A stretch of 64,000 nt of DNA from Qipengyuania flava. GTDB lineage: Bacteria > Pseudomonadota > Alphaproteobacteria > Sphingomonadales > Sphingomonadaceae. How positions within the stretch are numbered: the stretch's first letter is position 1; each line of letters opens with the position of its first letter. Location of the stretch: assembly GCF_019448255.1 (NCBI RefSeq), contig NZ_CP080410.1, forward strand, positions 1,054,001 to 1,118,000, read 5' to 3'. The notes beneath the pieces were generated by a model. The model was not told the DNA's origin and ran no database searches. It saw nothing but the letters and a program-made list of their open reading frames with translations. Made by a program: the position numbers and the translations under genes. Positions 26,758 through 35,404 of this stretch are shown here, one piece after another.

Positions 26758-27144
26758 ATGGACGTGACGGATTTCGATGGCAGCGGTCTGAGCGCAGAGC
26801 ATCTCGATTATTTTGAGCGATTCAAATCCTTCTGGGATGCCCCTTCCGGTGAGCGCGTTGCCGAGATCATCGCTCCGGACGCACGCATTACCTTTTCCGG
26901 CCAGGGCACCTTCACCGGCGCCGAATACATCGAGGTGATGGGCGGGATGCTGGACGCGATGGAGGGCCTGGAAGTGACGCCACTCGACTGCGCCGGCAAC
27001 GACGAACTGCTGTATATCTACTGGCGCACGAGCGCGCTGATCAACGGTGAGCGGCGCGAATACAACGGCGTCGACCGCTTCCGTATTCGCAACGGCATGG
27101 CGGTGGAAGAGCACGTCGTTTTCGACACGGCCGTGCTCGCCTGA
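26758..27144 (+). CDS. SnoaL/NTF2-like protein
   Basis: The 128-aa protein begins MDVTDFDGSGLSAEHLDYF after GGGAAAGGAA. Its layout (helices, then ARITFSGQGTFTGAEYIEVMGGMLDAM, and ELLYIYWRTSALINGERREYNGVDRFRI) matches the cone-shaped SnoaL-like fold used by small isomerases, hydrolases and binding proteins. It is divergent from the Cys-tailed MarR gene with shared operators, so it is the likely target of that regulator. The ligand is unknown. Confidence 0.8.
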   Translation: MDVTDFDGSGLSAEHLDYFERFKSFWDAPSGERVAEIIAPDARITFSGQGTFTGAEYIEVMGGMLDAMEGLEVTPLDCAGNDELLYIYWRTSALINGERREYNGVDRFRIRNGMAVEEHVVFDTAVLA

Positions 27145-27167
27145 GGTACTTCTGCGGGCCGGCGCTC

Positions 27168-27440
27168 CTAGCCGCGCCGCTTTTCCAGCAGGTCCACCAG
27201 CTCCTCGAACTTTTGGCGCTGCTCGGCTTCATCACCACTGGCGATGGCCTCGTTCACGCAGCAGGCCGCGTGGTCTTTCAGGACCTGCGATTCCACCTTT
27301 GCGAGGGCGGATTTGATCGCCTGGATCTGGTGCAGGATATCCATGCAATAGCGATCGTCCTCGACCATCTTGGCAACGCCGCGCACCTGCCCGGCGATCC
27401 GGTTCAATCGGTTGGTTTTGGCAAGCTTCGCGTCACTCAT
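27168..27440 (-). CDS. csoR: CsoR-family copper-sensing repressor
   Basis: The 90-aa four-helix regulator (ATG 27440, MSDAKLAKTN) has NRLNRIAGQVRGVAKMV and the copper ligands Cys32, His57 and Cys61 with the exact C-x24-H-x3-C spacing of Cu(I)-binding CsoR. Copper binding should release it from the operator between it and copA. An in-frame GTG at 27449 is possible. It is divergent from copA. Confidence 0.92.
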   Translation of the reverse strand: MSDAKLAKTNRLNRIAGQVRGVAKMVEDDRYCMDILHQIQAIKSALAKVESQVLKDHAACCVNEAIASGDEAEQRQKFEELVDLLEKRRG

Positions 27441-27457
27441 GAAAGACACCCGTTGTC

Positions 27458-27474
27458 ATACCCCATGGGGGTAT
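27458..27474. promoter_or_regulatory. CsoR operator ATACCCC-ATG-GGGGTAT
   Basis: A perfect 7-bp inverted repeat with 3-bp spacer, identical in form to known G/C-tract CsoR/RcnR operators, lies between csoR and copA. It overlaps a TATATA stretch (27471–27480) that can serve as a -10 element for copA. Confidence 0.8.
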
Positions 27475-27514
27475 ATATATCGCCTACAACCTGAGGTTGC
27501 CAGCAGATTTCTCG

Positions 27515-29209
27515 ATGACCGTTCTTACCCGCCGTTCCCTGATCAAGAGCACCGCCGCGCTTGCCGCGGCGAGCGCCCTGCCGATGCCCGCATGGGCGCG
27601 CGGAGCCTCCATGAGCCATGCATCCAAGGGCTTCGGCGAACTGTCGGGCAGCGATATCGAGCTGTCGATCGGCGAGCACTCCTTCATGACCGGCGGCCGC
27701 ATGGGCCACGCCTTTGCCGTCAACGGCACGGTGCCTGGCCCGCTGATCCGCCTGCGCGAAGGGCAGGACGTGCGCCTCCACGTCACCAACAACCTCAGCG
27801 AAGACAGCTCGATCCATTGGCACGGCCTGTTGCTGCCTTTCCAGTTCGACGGCGTGCCGGGTGTGAGCTTCCCCGGCATCCGCCCCGGCGAGCGTTTCAC
27901 CTACGAATTCCCGCTGCGCCAGAACGGCACCTATTGGTGGCACTCGCATTCCGGCCTGCAGGAACAGGCAGGGCACTATGGCCCGATCATCGTCGAGAGT
28001 GCCGATCCTGACCCGCGTTACGACCGGGATTATGTGGTGCTGCTGAGCGAATTCACGCCGATCCACCCGCATGAGATCATGCGCAAGCTCAAGGTCGGCG
28101 AGCACTATTTCAACCGCCAGATGATGACCGCGACCGAAGGCGAGATGCCGGGCGAGATGCGGCGCATGTGGGGCGAGATGCGGATGAACCCGCGCGATAT
28201 CTCCGATGTGACGGCGGCGACCTACACCTACCTCGTCAATGGCCACGGCCCGTCCGACGATCTCCAATTCGCATTCGCGCCCGGCGAGCGGGTGCGCCTG
28301 CGTATCATCAACGGCAGCGCGATGACCTTCTTCAACGTGCGCATTCCGGGCGTCTTGATGACGGTCATCCAGGCCGACGGGCAGTATGTCGACGAGGTCG
28401 AGGTCGACGAATTCCAGATCGGTGTCGCCGAAACCTACGACGTGATCGTTGCGCCGCCCGCCGGCAGCCATGCGATCGTGGCCGAGGCGATGGACCGTTC
28501 GGGTATGGGTGTGGCCAGCCTGACGAGCCACAAGGGCCATATTGCGACCCCGCCGCCGCTGCGCGAGCCGGTGACACTGACCATGACCGACATGGGCATG
28601 ATGGACCACGCCGCCATGGGCCACGATATGGGCGCGATGGACCATTCGATGCGCGACACCTCCAAGCTGCCGGAGGACGTGAAGGTCGGCCCGGGCCTCG
28701 ACATGGTCGCGCCGAGCCCCGTCAACCGGATGGATTTTCCCGGCCTCGGCCTCGACAAGGTCCCGCACCGCGTCCTGCGCTACACCGACCTCAAGGCCAA
28801 GCGGATGAACCCGCACCGCGAAGTCGACCGGGAGATGGAAATCCATCTTACCGGCAATATGGAACGCTACATGTGGAGCTTCGACGGCAAGAAGTTCACC
28901 GCCGCAACCGACGATCCGATCCGCTTTGGCTATGACGAACGCGTGCGGGTGACGCTGGTCAACCAGACCATGATGGCGCACCCGATCCACCTGCACGGGC
29001 ACTTCTTCGAGCTGGTCAATGGTGCCGACCACATGCACCAGCCGCTGAAGCACACGGTGGTCGTTCAGCCGGGCGGGAAGGCAACCTTCGACCTCACCGC
29101 CAACGAGCCGGGCGACTGGGCCTTCCACTGCCACCTGCTCTATCACATGCACGCTGGGATGATGCAGGTCGTCACTGTGCGCCCCTTCCCGGACGAGGGT
29201 GAAGCCTGA
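27515..29209 (+). CDS. copA: Copper-resistance multicopper oxidase CopA
   Basis: This periplasmic multicopper oxidase oxidises Cu(I) and confers copper tolerance. From ATG 27515 it is 564 aa with a Tat signal (VLTRRSLIKSTAALA). Copper-ligand motifs are all visible: HWHGLLLPFQFDGVPG, WWHSHSGLQEQAGHYG, HPIHLHGHFFEL and the T1 block HCHLLYHMHAGMM. The Met/His-rich stretch (MTDMGMMDHAAMGHDMGAMD, residues ~357–376) is typical of CopA. A TTG at 27497 would add six residues. CopB follows with a 1-nt overlap. Confidence 0.95.
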   Translation: MTVLTRRSLIKSTAALAAASALPMPAWARGASMSHASKGFGELSGSDIELSIGEHSFMTGGRMGHAFAVNGTVPGPLIRLREGQDVRLHVTNNLSEDSSIHWHGLLLPFQFDGVPGVSFPGIRPGERFTYEFPLRQNGTYWWHSHSGLQEQAGHYGPIIVESADPDPRYDRDYVVLLSEFTPIHPHEIMRKLKVGEHYFNRQMMTATEGEMPGEMRRMWGEMRMNPRDISDVTAATYTYLVNGHGPSDDLQFAFAPGERVRLRIINGSAMTFFNVRIPGVLMTVIQADGQYVDEVEVDEFQIGVAETYDVIVAPPAGSHAIVAEAMDRSGMGVASLTSHKGHIATPPPLREPVTLTMTDMGMMDHAAMGHDMGAMDHSMRDTSKLPEDVKVGPGLDMVAPSPVNRMDFPGLGLDKVPHRVLRYTDLKAKRMNPHREVDREMEIHLTGNMERYMWSFDGKKFTAATDDPIRFGYDERVRVTLVNQTMMAHPIHLHGHFFELVNGADHMHQPLKHTVVVQPGGKATFDLTANEPGDWAFHCHLLYHMHAGMMQVVTVRPFPDEGEA

Positions 29210-30279
29210 TGCGCGCGTTGCTTCTTGCCGCCGCTGCGCTGACACCCGGCGCGCTCGCCGCGCAGGATCACTCCGGCCACGGCGGTCACGCGGGCCACGC
29301 ACAGCATGCGCCTGCGGCCGAAGCGCCGGAGGTCCACCACTGCGCGATGGGGCACCTGTCACCCGAAAAGTGCCCGCCGAAGGGTGAGGACAAGGCGGCA
29401 CCGTCGATGGACCATTCGACCCATGGTGCTCATGGGCAGGATGCAGCGGCGCCGCCGCGCATGGATCATAGCGGAATGGACCACTCGGCCCACGGGGCCG
29501 GCGCCGACAAGTCTGCTCCCGATGCTGCGCCGGAAAGCGCCGTGCCCGCGCGCGCCTTCGAAGGGCCGCGCCATGCCGCCGACGCGGTCTGGGGTGCCGA
29601 GGCCATGGAACCCAGCCGGCGGCAGCTCGCCAAGGAAAACGGCGGCATGCGGACCGGCATGGTGCTGGTCGAGCGACTGGAAGCCCGCATCGATGCCGGC
29701 GACGGCGAAGACGGCTATCTGTGGGACGCGCAGGCCTGGTATGGCGGGGACGTGAACCGCCTCGTCCTCAAGACCGAGGGTGAGGGCGAGTTCGGCGGGG
29801 CGGTCGAAGACGCCGAGATACAGGCGCTCTACAGCCGCGCGATCGGGCCCTTTTTCGACCTCCAGGCCGGTATCCGGCTCGACCCCATCGACGGCACACG
29901 CGGCTATGCCGTGGTCGGCGTGCAGGGCCTTGCGCCGTACATGTTCCACGTCGACGGCGCGCTGTTCCTCTCCGACCAGGGCGACCTCACCGCGCGGGTG
30001 GAGGCCGAATACGACCAGAAGATCACCCAGCAGCTGATCCTCCAGCCGCGGATCGAGATCGAGGCGAGCGCGCAGGACATTCCCGCACGCGGTATCGGCG
30101 CGGGGTTCACCAAGATCGAGCCGGGCCTGCGCCTGCGGTATGAATTCGTGCCCGAGTTCGCACCCTACATCGGTGTCGAATACGAAGCGAAGCTGGGCGA
30201 AACCGCCGATATCGCGCGCCTTGCGGGCGAGGATCCGGACGGTTTCAAACTGCTGATCGGCCTGCGCGCCTGGTTCTGA
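29209..30279 (+). CDS. copB: Copper-resistance outer-membrane protein CopB
   Basis: The 356-aa protein has a signal peptide (MRALLLAAAALTPGALAA) and a His/Met-rich N-terminal region (~20–105, DHSGHGGHAGHAQH, MDHSGMDHSAHG) that binds copper. A predicted outer-membrane beta-barrel (YLWDAQAWYGGDVNRLVLK, LRYEFVPEFAPYIGVEYE) ends in an aromatic residue (LRAWF), as needed for barrel insertion. It is co-transcribed with copA. Confidence 0.93.
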   Translation: MRALLLAAAALTPGALAAQDHSGHGGHAGHAQHAPAAEAPEVHHCAMGHLSPEKCPPKGEDKAAPSMDHSTHGAHGQDAAAPPRMDHSGMDHSAHGAGADKSAPDAAPESAVPARAFEGPRHAADAVWGAEAMEPSRRQLAKENGGMRTGMVLVERLEARIDAGDGEDGYLWDAQAWYGGDVNRLVLKTEGEGEFGGAVEDAEIQALYSRAIGPFFDLQAGIRLDPIDGTRGYAVVGVQGLAPYMFHVDGALFLSDQGDLTARVEAEYDQKITQQLILQPRIEIEASAQDIPARGIGAGFTKIEPGLRLRYEFVPEFAPYIGVEYEAKLGETADIARLAGEDPDGFKLLIGLRAWF

Positions 30280-30300
30280 CCAGCGCTCGCTGAGCGGGGA

Positions 30301-31251
30301 TCAGGACGAACCGGACGCGTTGCCCTCGCGCCGCCAGCCTTCGCCGATACCGGTCGAAAACCCTGCTCGGCGCCACAGGCGAAACGCGATCCAGCCCAGC
30401 AGGCCCATCGGAACGATAACCGCCAGCAGCACCATCAGGACGCTGATCATGGTGCCGAAGATCCCGCCAAGCGAATTCCACGCGCTGCGGATGGGCTCGG
30501 CAAAGCCGCCCGTTGCAGGCCTTCCGCTTTCGTAGGACACGGTCATGTTCGAATAGGCGACCCGGCCCCGCATCTCGGCAAGCCAGCTTTGCGCCTGGTC
30601 GATCTCTTCGTTCACCTGCGCCACGCCGCGTTCGGCCGCGACCAGCTCGGAAACCGTGCCGCGGCGGTTGCGCAGAACATCCATCAGCCGGTCGCGCAGG
30701 ACGGTACGGGCGCGCAGCCGCGCCTCGGTGTCGACAATGCGCTTGGACAGGTCCTCGCCCTCGATAGAGGAAGACACCAGTTCGCCGTCTACCTTGCCGC
30801 TGGCCGTTGCGAGTTCCTTGCCGAAACCGCGCGCGTCGCGAGCGCGAACCGCCAGAGTCAGGCTGCCGTAGGCGTAATCGCCTTCGTTTTCGGCCTGGTC
30901 CATCGAGATGATGCGGCACACGTCCGGCCCCCTGGCCTCGCACATGTCGGCGTGGCGTTCCTGCAGCGGCTTGATCGCGTTGGAGGGGAGGCGGAAACCA
31001 TAGGCATAGCGGTAAGCCACCTGCGGCATACCGACGGGGATCGCGCCGGAGGCGCTGATCGCTTCGGACGCGTCCGCCTCGAGCATCTCAGCCGTGGCCG
31101 GTGCCGGAGGCGGGGCCTGCATGTCGTAGCTCGCCATCTCCGCCGCCTCGACATCCATCGAGGCAACCCGCTCGGTGACCGCGTCTTCGGCTCCGCTGCA
31201 CCCGGCCAAGGCCAGCGGCGCAGCCGCGCATGTCAGAAGGATTCTCCTCAT
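30301..31251 (-). CDS. DUF4349 lipoprotein
   Basis: The 316-aa protein starts with a lipobox signal (MRRILLTCAAAPLALAGC). A DUF4349 ectodomain follows: YAYGSLTLAVRARDARGFG, LSKRIVDTEARLRARTVLRDRL, then a coiled helix TVSELVAAERGVAQVNEEID and the beta region VAYSNMTVSYES. A C-terminal helix (~265–293, GTMISVLMVLLAVIVPMGLLG) with a basic WRRAGF end anchors it again. Function unknown; such proteins are anti-sigma- or envelope-related in some species. ATG 31251 follows GAGAGGAG. A 12-bp palindrome is upstream. Confidence 0.85.
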   Translation of the reverse strand: MRRILLTCAAAPLALAGCSGAEDAVTERVASMDVEAAEMASYDMQAPPPAPATAEMLEADASEAISASGAIPVGMPQVAYRYAYGFRLPSNAIKPLQERHADMCEARGPDVCRIISMDQAENEGDYAYGSLTLAVRARDARGFGKELATASGKVDGELVSSSIEGEDLSKRIVDTEARLRARTVLRDRLMDVLRNRRGTVSELVAAERGVAQVNEEIDQAQSWLAEMRGRVAYSNMTVSYESGRPATGGFAEPIRSAWNSLGGIFGTMISVLMVLLAVIVPMGLLGWIAFRLWRRAGFSTGIGEGWRREGNASGSS

Positions 31252-31333
31252 ATCGCACTCCTCTCTCATCACCCGCCCCATTTGTGCCTTATTTTTGCCA
31301 CAATATGAACACAATCAAAACACAATTTAATTG

Positions 31334-31345
31334 ATGTTACAACAT
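31334..31345. promoter_or_regulatory. Second copy of palindrome ATGTT-AC-AACAT
   Basis: Identical to the 12-mer before tonB (22594–22605). It lies about 83 bp upstream of the DUF4349 lipoprotein gene in the same strand orientation, in an AT-rich region with few other signals. Confidence 0.4.
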
Positions 31346-31395
31346 ATCTTGTTGCATGCAAACTTCGCCCTTGAGTAAGGTGCTGAGTGCAAAGC

Positions 31396-31426
31396 AAAAA
31401 GCCCCACCGCATTGCTGCGGCGGGGC
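31396..31426 (-). terminator. Terminator of the PfpI gene
   Basis: On the minus strand GCCCCGCCGC pairs with GCGGTGGGGC (one mismatch) around a six-base loop, followed by a T-run (31400–31396). It lies 28 bp after the PfpI stop. Confidence 0.85.
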
Positions 31427-31453
31427 CCTCGCTGTGAGCTGTTATCTAGCGGA

Positions 31454-32011
31454 TCAGGCCGCCTCGAGCTGGCGCTCTTCGATGGTCGCGCCAAGCGTAT
31501 CGATCAGCGCCTTGCTGAAGGCCGGGATGTCGTCCGGATTGCGGCTGGTAATGATCTGGCCGTCCTGAGCGACTTCCTGGTCGACGACGGTCGCGCCGGC
31601 GTTCGAAAGGTCGGTGCGGATGGAGGGCCAGCCGGTCACGGTCTTGCCGTCGATGAGGCCGGCTTCGGAGAGCAGCCAGGGCGCGTGGCAGATGGCGGCG
31701 ATCGGCTTGCCGGCCATGCCGAATTCACGGACGATGGCGACGGCGCGATCGTTCATGCGCAGGATGTCGGGGTTCATCTGGCCGCCGGGCAGCAGCAGGG
31801 CGTCATAGCTTTCGCAGCTGGATACCTCGTCGACCGTCTTGTCGACGCTGACGCTCTCGCCCCAGTTGCCGTCCTGCCAGCCCTTGATCTCGCCGCTTTC
31901 GAGACTCACCACTTCGGTCTCGATACCGGCCTTCTCCAGATTGGCCTTGGGGCCCATCAGTTCCGACTGTTCAAAGCCATCGGTGGCGAGGATCATAACG
32001 CGCTTCGTCAT
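31454..32011 (-). CDS. DJ-1/PfpI family amidotransferase-like protein
   Basis: The 185-aa protein has the DJ-1/PfpI fold: RVMILATDGFEQSEL at the start (Glu15 region), LLLPGGQMNPD, and the nucleophile elbow AAICHAPWLLSEAG with Cys at about residue 108. Family members act as stress-induced glyoxalases/deglycases or chaperone-like proteins; this looks closest to the YhbO-type single-domain group. It is divergent from parC and has its own terminator. Confidence 0.92.
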   Translation of the reverse strand: MTKRVMILATDGFEQSELMGPKANLEKAGIETEVVSLESGEIKGWQDGNWGESVSVDKTVDEVSSCESYDALLLPGGQMNPDILRMNDRAVAIVREFGMAGKPIAAICHAPWLLSEAGLIDGKTVTGWPSIRTDLSNAGATVVDQEVAQDGQIITSRNPDDIPAFSKALIDTLGATIEERQLEAA

Positions 32012-32108
32012 AGGTAACTCCTTGATTTCGTGTTACCCGTTCAATGCGTGGGGAAAGCGGGCCGTTCCGTTCTTCTAGGTGAGCCGTGGCAGTGGTAGGG
32101 CGGATTGC

Positions 32109-34406
32109 ATGGCCGCCAACGACACGACTCTCGACAGCGATAAAGACCCCTTCGACGCCATCGTCGATGCGCCCTTCGACAGCGCACTTTCGGAGCGATA
32201 TCTCGTCTATGCGCTGTCCACGATCACCGCGCGCTCGCTTCCCGACTTGCGCGATGGCCTGAAGCCGGTCCACCGCCGGCTCTTGTGGACCATGCGCCAG
32301 CTGAAGCTCGATCCCTCGAGCGGCTTCAAGAAATCGGCCCGCGTGGTGGGCGAGGTGATCGGCAAGTACCACCCGCATGGCGATACCGCTGCCTATGACG
32401 CGATGGTCCGCCTCGCGCAGGATTTCGCGCTTCGATATCCGCTGGTGGAGGGCCAAGGGAACTTCGGCAATATCGATGGCGATAACGCGGCCGCCTACCG
32501 CTACACCGAAGCGCGCCTGACGAAGACGGCGATGCGCCTGATGGAAGGCCTCGACGCCGGCACGGTCGATTTCATCCCGACCTACAACAACGAGGAAGAA
32601 GAGCCGGAGATCATGCCGGGCCTCTTCCCCAACCTGCTCGCCAATGGCGCGAGCGGGATTGCGGTCGGCATGGCGACCAACATCCCCAGCCACAACGTCG
32701 CCGAAATCGTCGATGCGACGCTGGAAGTGATCGACAACCCGCATGTCGAACATGCGCGGCTGATGGAGATCTTCAAGGGACCGGACTTCGCCACCGGCGG
32801 CATCGTCGCCGAAAGCGCAGAGACCGTTGCGGCTGCCTATGAGACCGGGCGCGGGTCCTTCCGTGTGCGCGGCCGCTTCCACGCGGCCGAGGCCGAGAAG
32901 GCCGAGGACCGCGATGCGGGTATCGAGCGGCTGGGTGGCGGCCAGTGGCAGCTGGTCATTTCCGAAATCCCCTACCAGGTCGCCAAGGGCAAGCTGATCG
33001 AACAGATCGCGCAGGCCATTGCCGACAAGAAGCTGCCGATCCTTGAGGACGTGCGCGATGAAAGCGACGAGCAGATCCGCATCGTGCTTGTCCCGCGCAG
33101 CCGCAACGTCGATCCGGAGCTGCTAAAGGAAAGCCTCTACAAGCTGACCGACCTCGAAACGCGCTTCGGCCTCAACCTCAACGTGCTCGACGCCACGCGC
33201 ACGCCAATGGTCATGGGGCTCAAGGAGCTGCTCAACAACTGGATCGCCAGCCAGATCGACATCCTCCAGCGCCGCAGCCAGCACCGGCTCGACCAGATCG
33301 CGCGGCGGCTGGAACTGGTCGAAGGCTACATCATCGCCTTCCTCAACCTCGACCGCGTGATCGAAATTATCCGCACCGAGGACGAGCCCAAGCCGGTGAT
33401 GATGGAGGAATTCAAGCTCACCGACCGTCAGGCCGAGGCGATCCTCAACATGCGCCTGCGGTCCTTGCGCAAGCTGGAGGAAATGCAGCTGCGCACCGAA
33501 AAGGACGAGCTGCTCAAGGAACAGGACGAGCTTGAAAAGCTGCTCGGCTCGCCCGCCCGCCAGCGCACGCGCCTGAAGCGCGATCTCAATGGCCTGCGCA
33601 AGGAATATGGCGAGGATACCGAGCTTGGCGCGCGCCGCACGCGCATCCAGGAAGCCGCCCCGGCAGTCGAATTCAGCATGGACGCGATGATCGAGAAGGA
33701 GCCGGTGACGGTCATCCTCTCGCAGAAGGGATGGGTACGCGGGGCCAAAGGCCACCTGCCGCTGGACCAGGAATTCAAGTACAAGGAAGGCGACGGCCCG
33801 GCCTTCGTCCTCCACGCGCAGACCACCGACAAGCTGCTGCTGATCGGTGACGATGGCCGCGTGTTCACGCTGGGCGCGGACAAGCTGCCCGGCGCGCGCG
33901 GTTTCGGCGAGCCGGTGCGCAACACGCTCGACATCGACGGGGCGACGCGGATCATGGCGGTCCTTGTCCACCGCGAGGGGCTTGAGGTCCTGCTTGCTGC
34001 AAGCACGGGCAAGGGCTTTGCCGCCTCGACCGAAGCCATGCTGGCCGAAACCCGCAAGGGCCGCCAGGTGGTCAACCTGCCGGGCGATGCGCGCCTGATG
34101 GTGGCCCGCCCGATCGAGGAGGGGCACGATCATGTCGCCGTGGTGGGCGAGAACCGCAAGCTGGTGGTCTTCAACCTCGAAGAGCTGCCGCGTCTTGCCA
34201 AGGGGCAGGGCAACAAGCTGCAGAACTACCGCGACGGCGGCCTGTCCGATGCGACGACCTTCACAATGGAAGAAGGCCTGTCATGGCAGATGGGCGGCAA
34301 GGGCGACCGCACCCGTACCGAAAGCGAAATGTGGCAATGGAAGGTCGCGCGCGGCGGCGCCGGCCGCCTCCCGCCGCAGGGCTTCCCGCGGGACAACAAG
34401 TTTTAG
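32109..34406 (+). CDS. parC: DNA topoisomerase IV subunit A
   Basis: ParC cuts DNA for decatenation. From ATG 32109 (MAANDTTLD) it is 765 aa. The GyrA-like core has [20 protein letters not shown], the quinolone-region [15 protein letters not shown], catalytic Tyr in [10 protein letters not shown], and [22 protein letters not shown]. The C-terminal propeller is divergent, with [14 protein letters not shown] in it, as in alphaproteobacterial ParC rather than GyrA (no GyrA-box seen). It is alone; parE is not in this window. Confidence 0.93.
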   Translation: MAANDTTLDSDKDPFDAIVDAPFDSALSERYLVYALSTITARSLPDLRDGLKPVHRRLLWTMRQLKLDPSSGFKKSARVVGEVIGKYHPHGDTAAYDAMVRLAQDFALRYPLVEGQGNFGNIDGDNAAAYRYTEARLTKTAMRLMEGLDAGTVDFIPTYNNEEEEPEIMPGLFPNLLANGASGIAVGMATNIPSHNVAEIVDATLEVIDNPHVEHARLMEIFKGPDFATGGIVAESAETVAAAYETGRGSFRVRGRFHAAEAEKAEDRDAGIERLGGGQWQLVISEIPYQVAKGKLIEQIAQAIADKKLPILEDVRDESDEQIRIVLVPRSRNVDPELLKESLYKLTDLETRFGLNLNVLDATRTPMVMGLKELLNNWIASQIDILQRRSQHRLDQIARRLELVEGYIIAFLNLDRVIEIIRTEDEPKPVMMEEFKLTDRQAEAILNMRLRSLRKLEEMQLRTEKDELLKEQDELEKLLGSPARQRTRLKRDLNGLRKEYGEDTELGARRTRIQEAAPAVEFSMDAMIEKEPVTVILSQKGWVRGAKGHLPLDQEFKYKEGDGPAFVLHAQTTDKLLLIGDDGRVFTLGADKLPGARGFGEPVRNTLDIDGATRIMAVLVHREGLEVLLAASTGKGFAASTEAMLAETRKGRQVVNLPGDARLMVARPIEEGHDHVAVVGENRKLVVFNLEELPRLAKGQGNKLQNYRDGGLSDATTFTMEEGLSWQMGGKGDRTRTESEMWQWKVARGGAGRLPPQGFPRDNKF

Positions 34407-34414
34407 GTTTGTGA

Positions 34415-34567
34415 TCGGGTGCGCCTTCGACATCCGTCGAAGGCTTGCTGTTCCATCCCGCTCCCCCTCCCGGCCACCCACGGCACGGTATTCTATGGGT
34501 GGCCGGGAGGGGGAGCGGGATGGAACAGCCCTAGGGAAGTGCGGATGCGCTTCACGCACGCAACAAA
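34415..34567. repeat. Modular palindromic repeat, copy B
   Basis: Left hairpin CCTTCGA-6-TCGAAGG (about 34424–34443) is followed by the 28-bp inverted-repeat core (arms at about 34453–34480 and 34496–34523) with a 15-nt loop. A right module carrying GTGCGGATGCGC and TTCACGCACGCAAC ends near 34567. Core arms match copies A and C; the loop CGGCACGGTATTCTA is identical to copy C. It separates convergent parC and a secreted-protein gene. Confidence 0.85.
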
Positions 34568-34588
34568 CAAACTCGCACCCAACAAAAA

Positions 34589-34624
34589 GAGCCGGGAGCG
34601 CGTGAACGCTCCCGGCTCTTTTTC
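34589..34624. terminator. Bidirectional terminator
   Basis: GAGCCGGGAGCG and CGCTCCCGGCTC form a perfect 12-bp stem with a 6-nt loop, with A5 on the left and T5 on the right. It serves both parC (plus) and the secreted protein gene (minus), 22 bp past the latter's stop. Confidence 0.93.
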
Positions 34625-34645
34625 TAGCCCCGAAAGGCTCTCGGC

Positions 34646-35176
34646 TTATTCGCCGGTCGCGTCGGCTGCCGGAGCGGCCTGCGCCATCGCAGCGTCGATC
34701 TGCGCGTTGGTGAGGCGAGCCATCAGGCCGGTGTCGGTTGCGCTGAAGTATTCGCGCAGCAGCGTGACCTTGTTCGCTTCGTCGCCGCCGCGGGCCACAA
34801 CGATGTTGTCGCCGTCGATTTCGAGGACGGTGCCGAGCGGAGCGTTGGCTGCGTCGACCACGGCCGCATCGACCACCAGGGCGGCGTCGCGCTTGGCAGC
34901 GGCTTCGGCGAGCTGTGCGTCGATCATGCCGTCGAGCTGCGCCTTCGTCACGGTAATCGTCGGGCCGGCTTCACCGACGCCGTACATGCTGACAGCGAGG
35001 GGAACCTGGTGCTTGCCGGTGTCGAGCACGGCGGTGCCGTTTTCGACCGAGACGATGGTGCCCACGGCGTTGCCTTCGGGGCCGGTCACGGTCACGCCGG
35101 TGACGACCTGGTCGTTGGCAAGGGCGGGGGTGGCGGCGAGGGCAACAGCAGCAACGGCCAGCTTCGCGAACTTCAT
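34646..35176 (-). CDS. Exported small protein with PRC-like repeated segments
   Basis: The 176-aa protein has a signal peptide (MKFAKLAVAAVALAATPALA) and a mature part in two similar segments (EGNAVGTIVSVENGTAVLD and NAPLGTVLEIDGDNIVVARG). These resemble the short beta units of PRC-barrel-like proteins. ATG 35176 follows GGAGTTGCATT. The function is not known. An Ala-rich end (AAMAQAAPAADATGE) follows. The upstream 228 bp (35177–35404) hold no other gene that I can see. Confidence 0.75.
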   Translation of the reverse strand: MKFAKLAVAAVALAATPALANDQVVTGVTVTGPEGNAVGTIVSVENGTAVLDTGKHQVPLAVSMYGVGEAGPTITVTKAQLDGMIDAQLAEAAAKRDAALVVDAAVVDAANAPLGTVLEIDGDNIVVARGGDEANKVTLLREYFSATDTGLMARLTNAQIDAAMAQAAPAADATGE

Positions 35177-35404
35177 AATGCAACTCCAAGACTTGGTATT
35201 CGAAACACGCGGCTCTCCCACACGCGGGACGCGCGATAGAGCCGGCTAAACTGGAAAGAGCGGGATAGGGTATTGGCCTGGGCCACCCGCCGGTTCCGCT
35301 AGGGAACGGCCACTCTATTTCACGGAATGCGTCTTTTTGCAACCGCGTGACGGTTTTGCTGCATTGCACCTTAAGCGAGCCTTAAGAGACGCAAACCATG
35401 CGGT

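Noticed and set aside
29143-29355. Frames antisense to copA/copB ends
   Set aside because: Shadow frames within well-supported copper genes.
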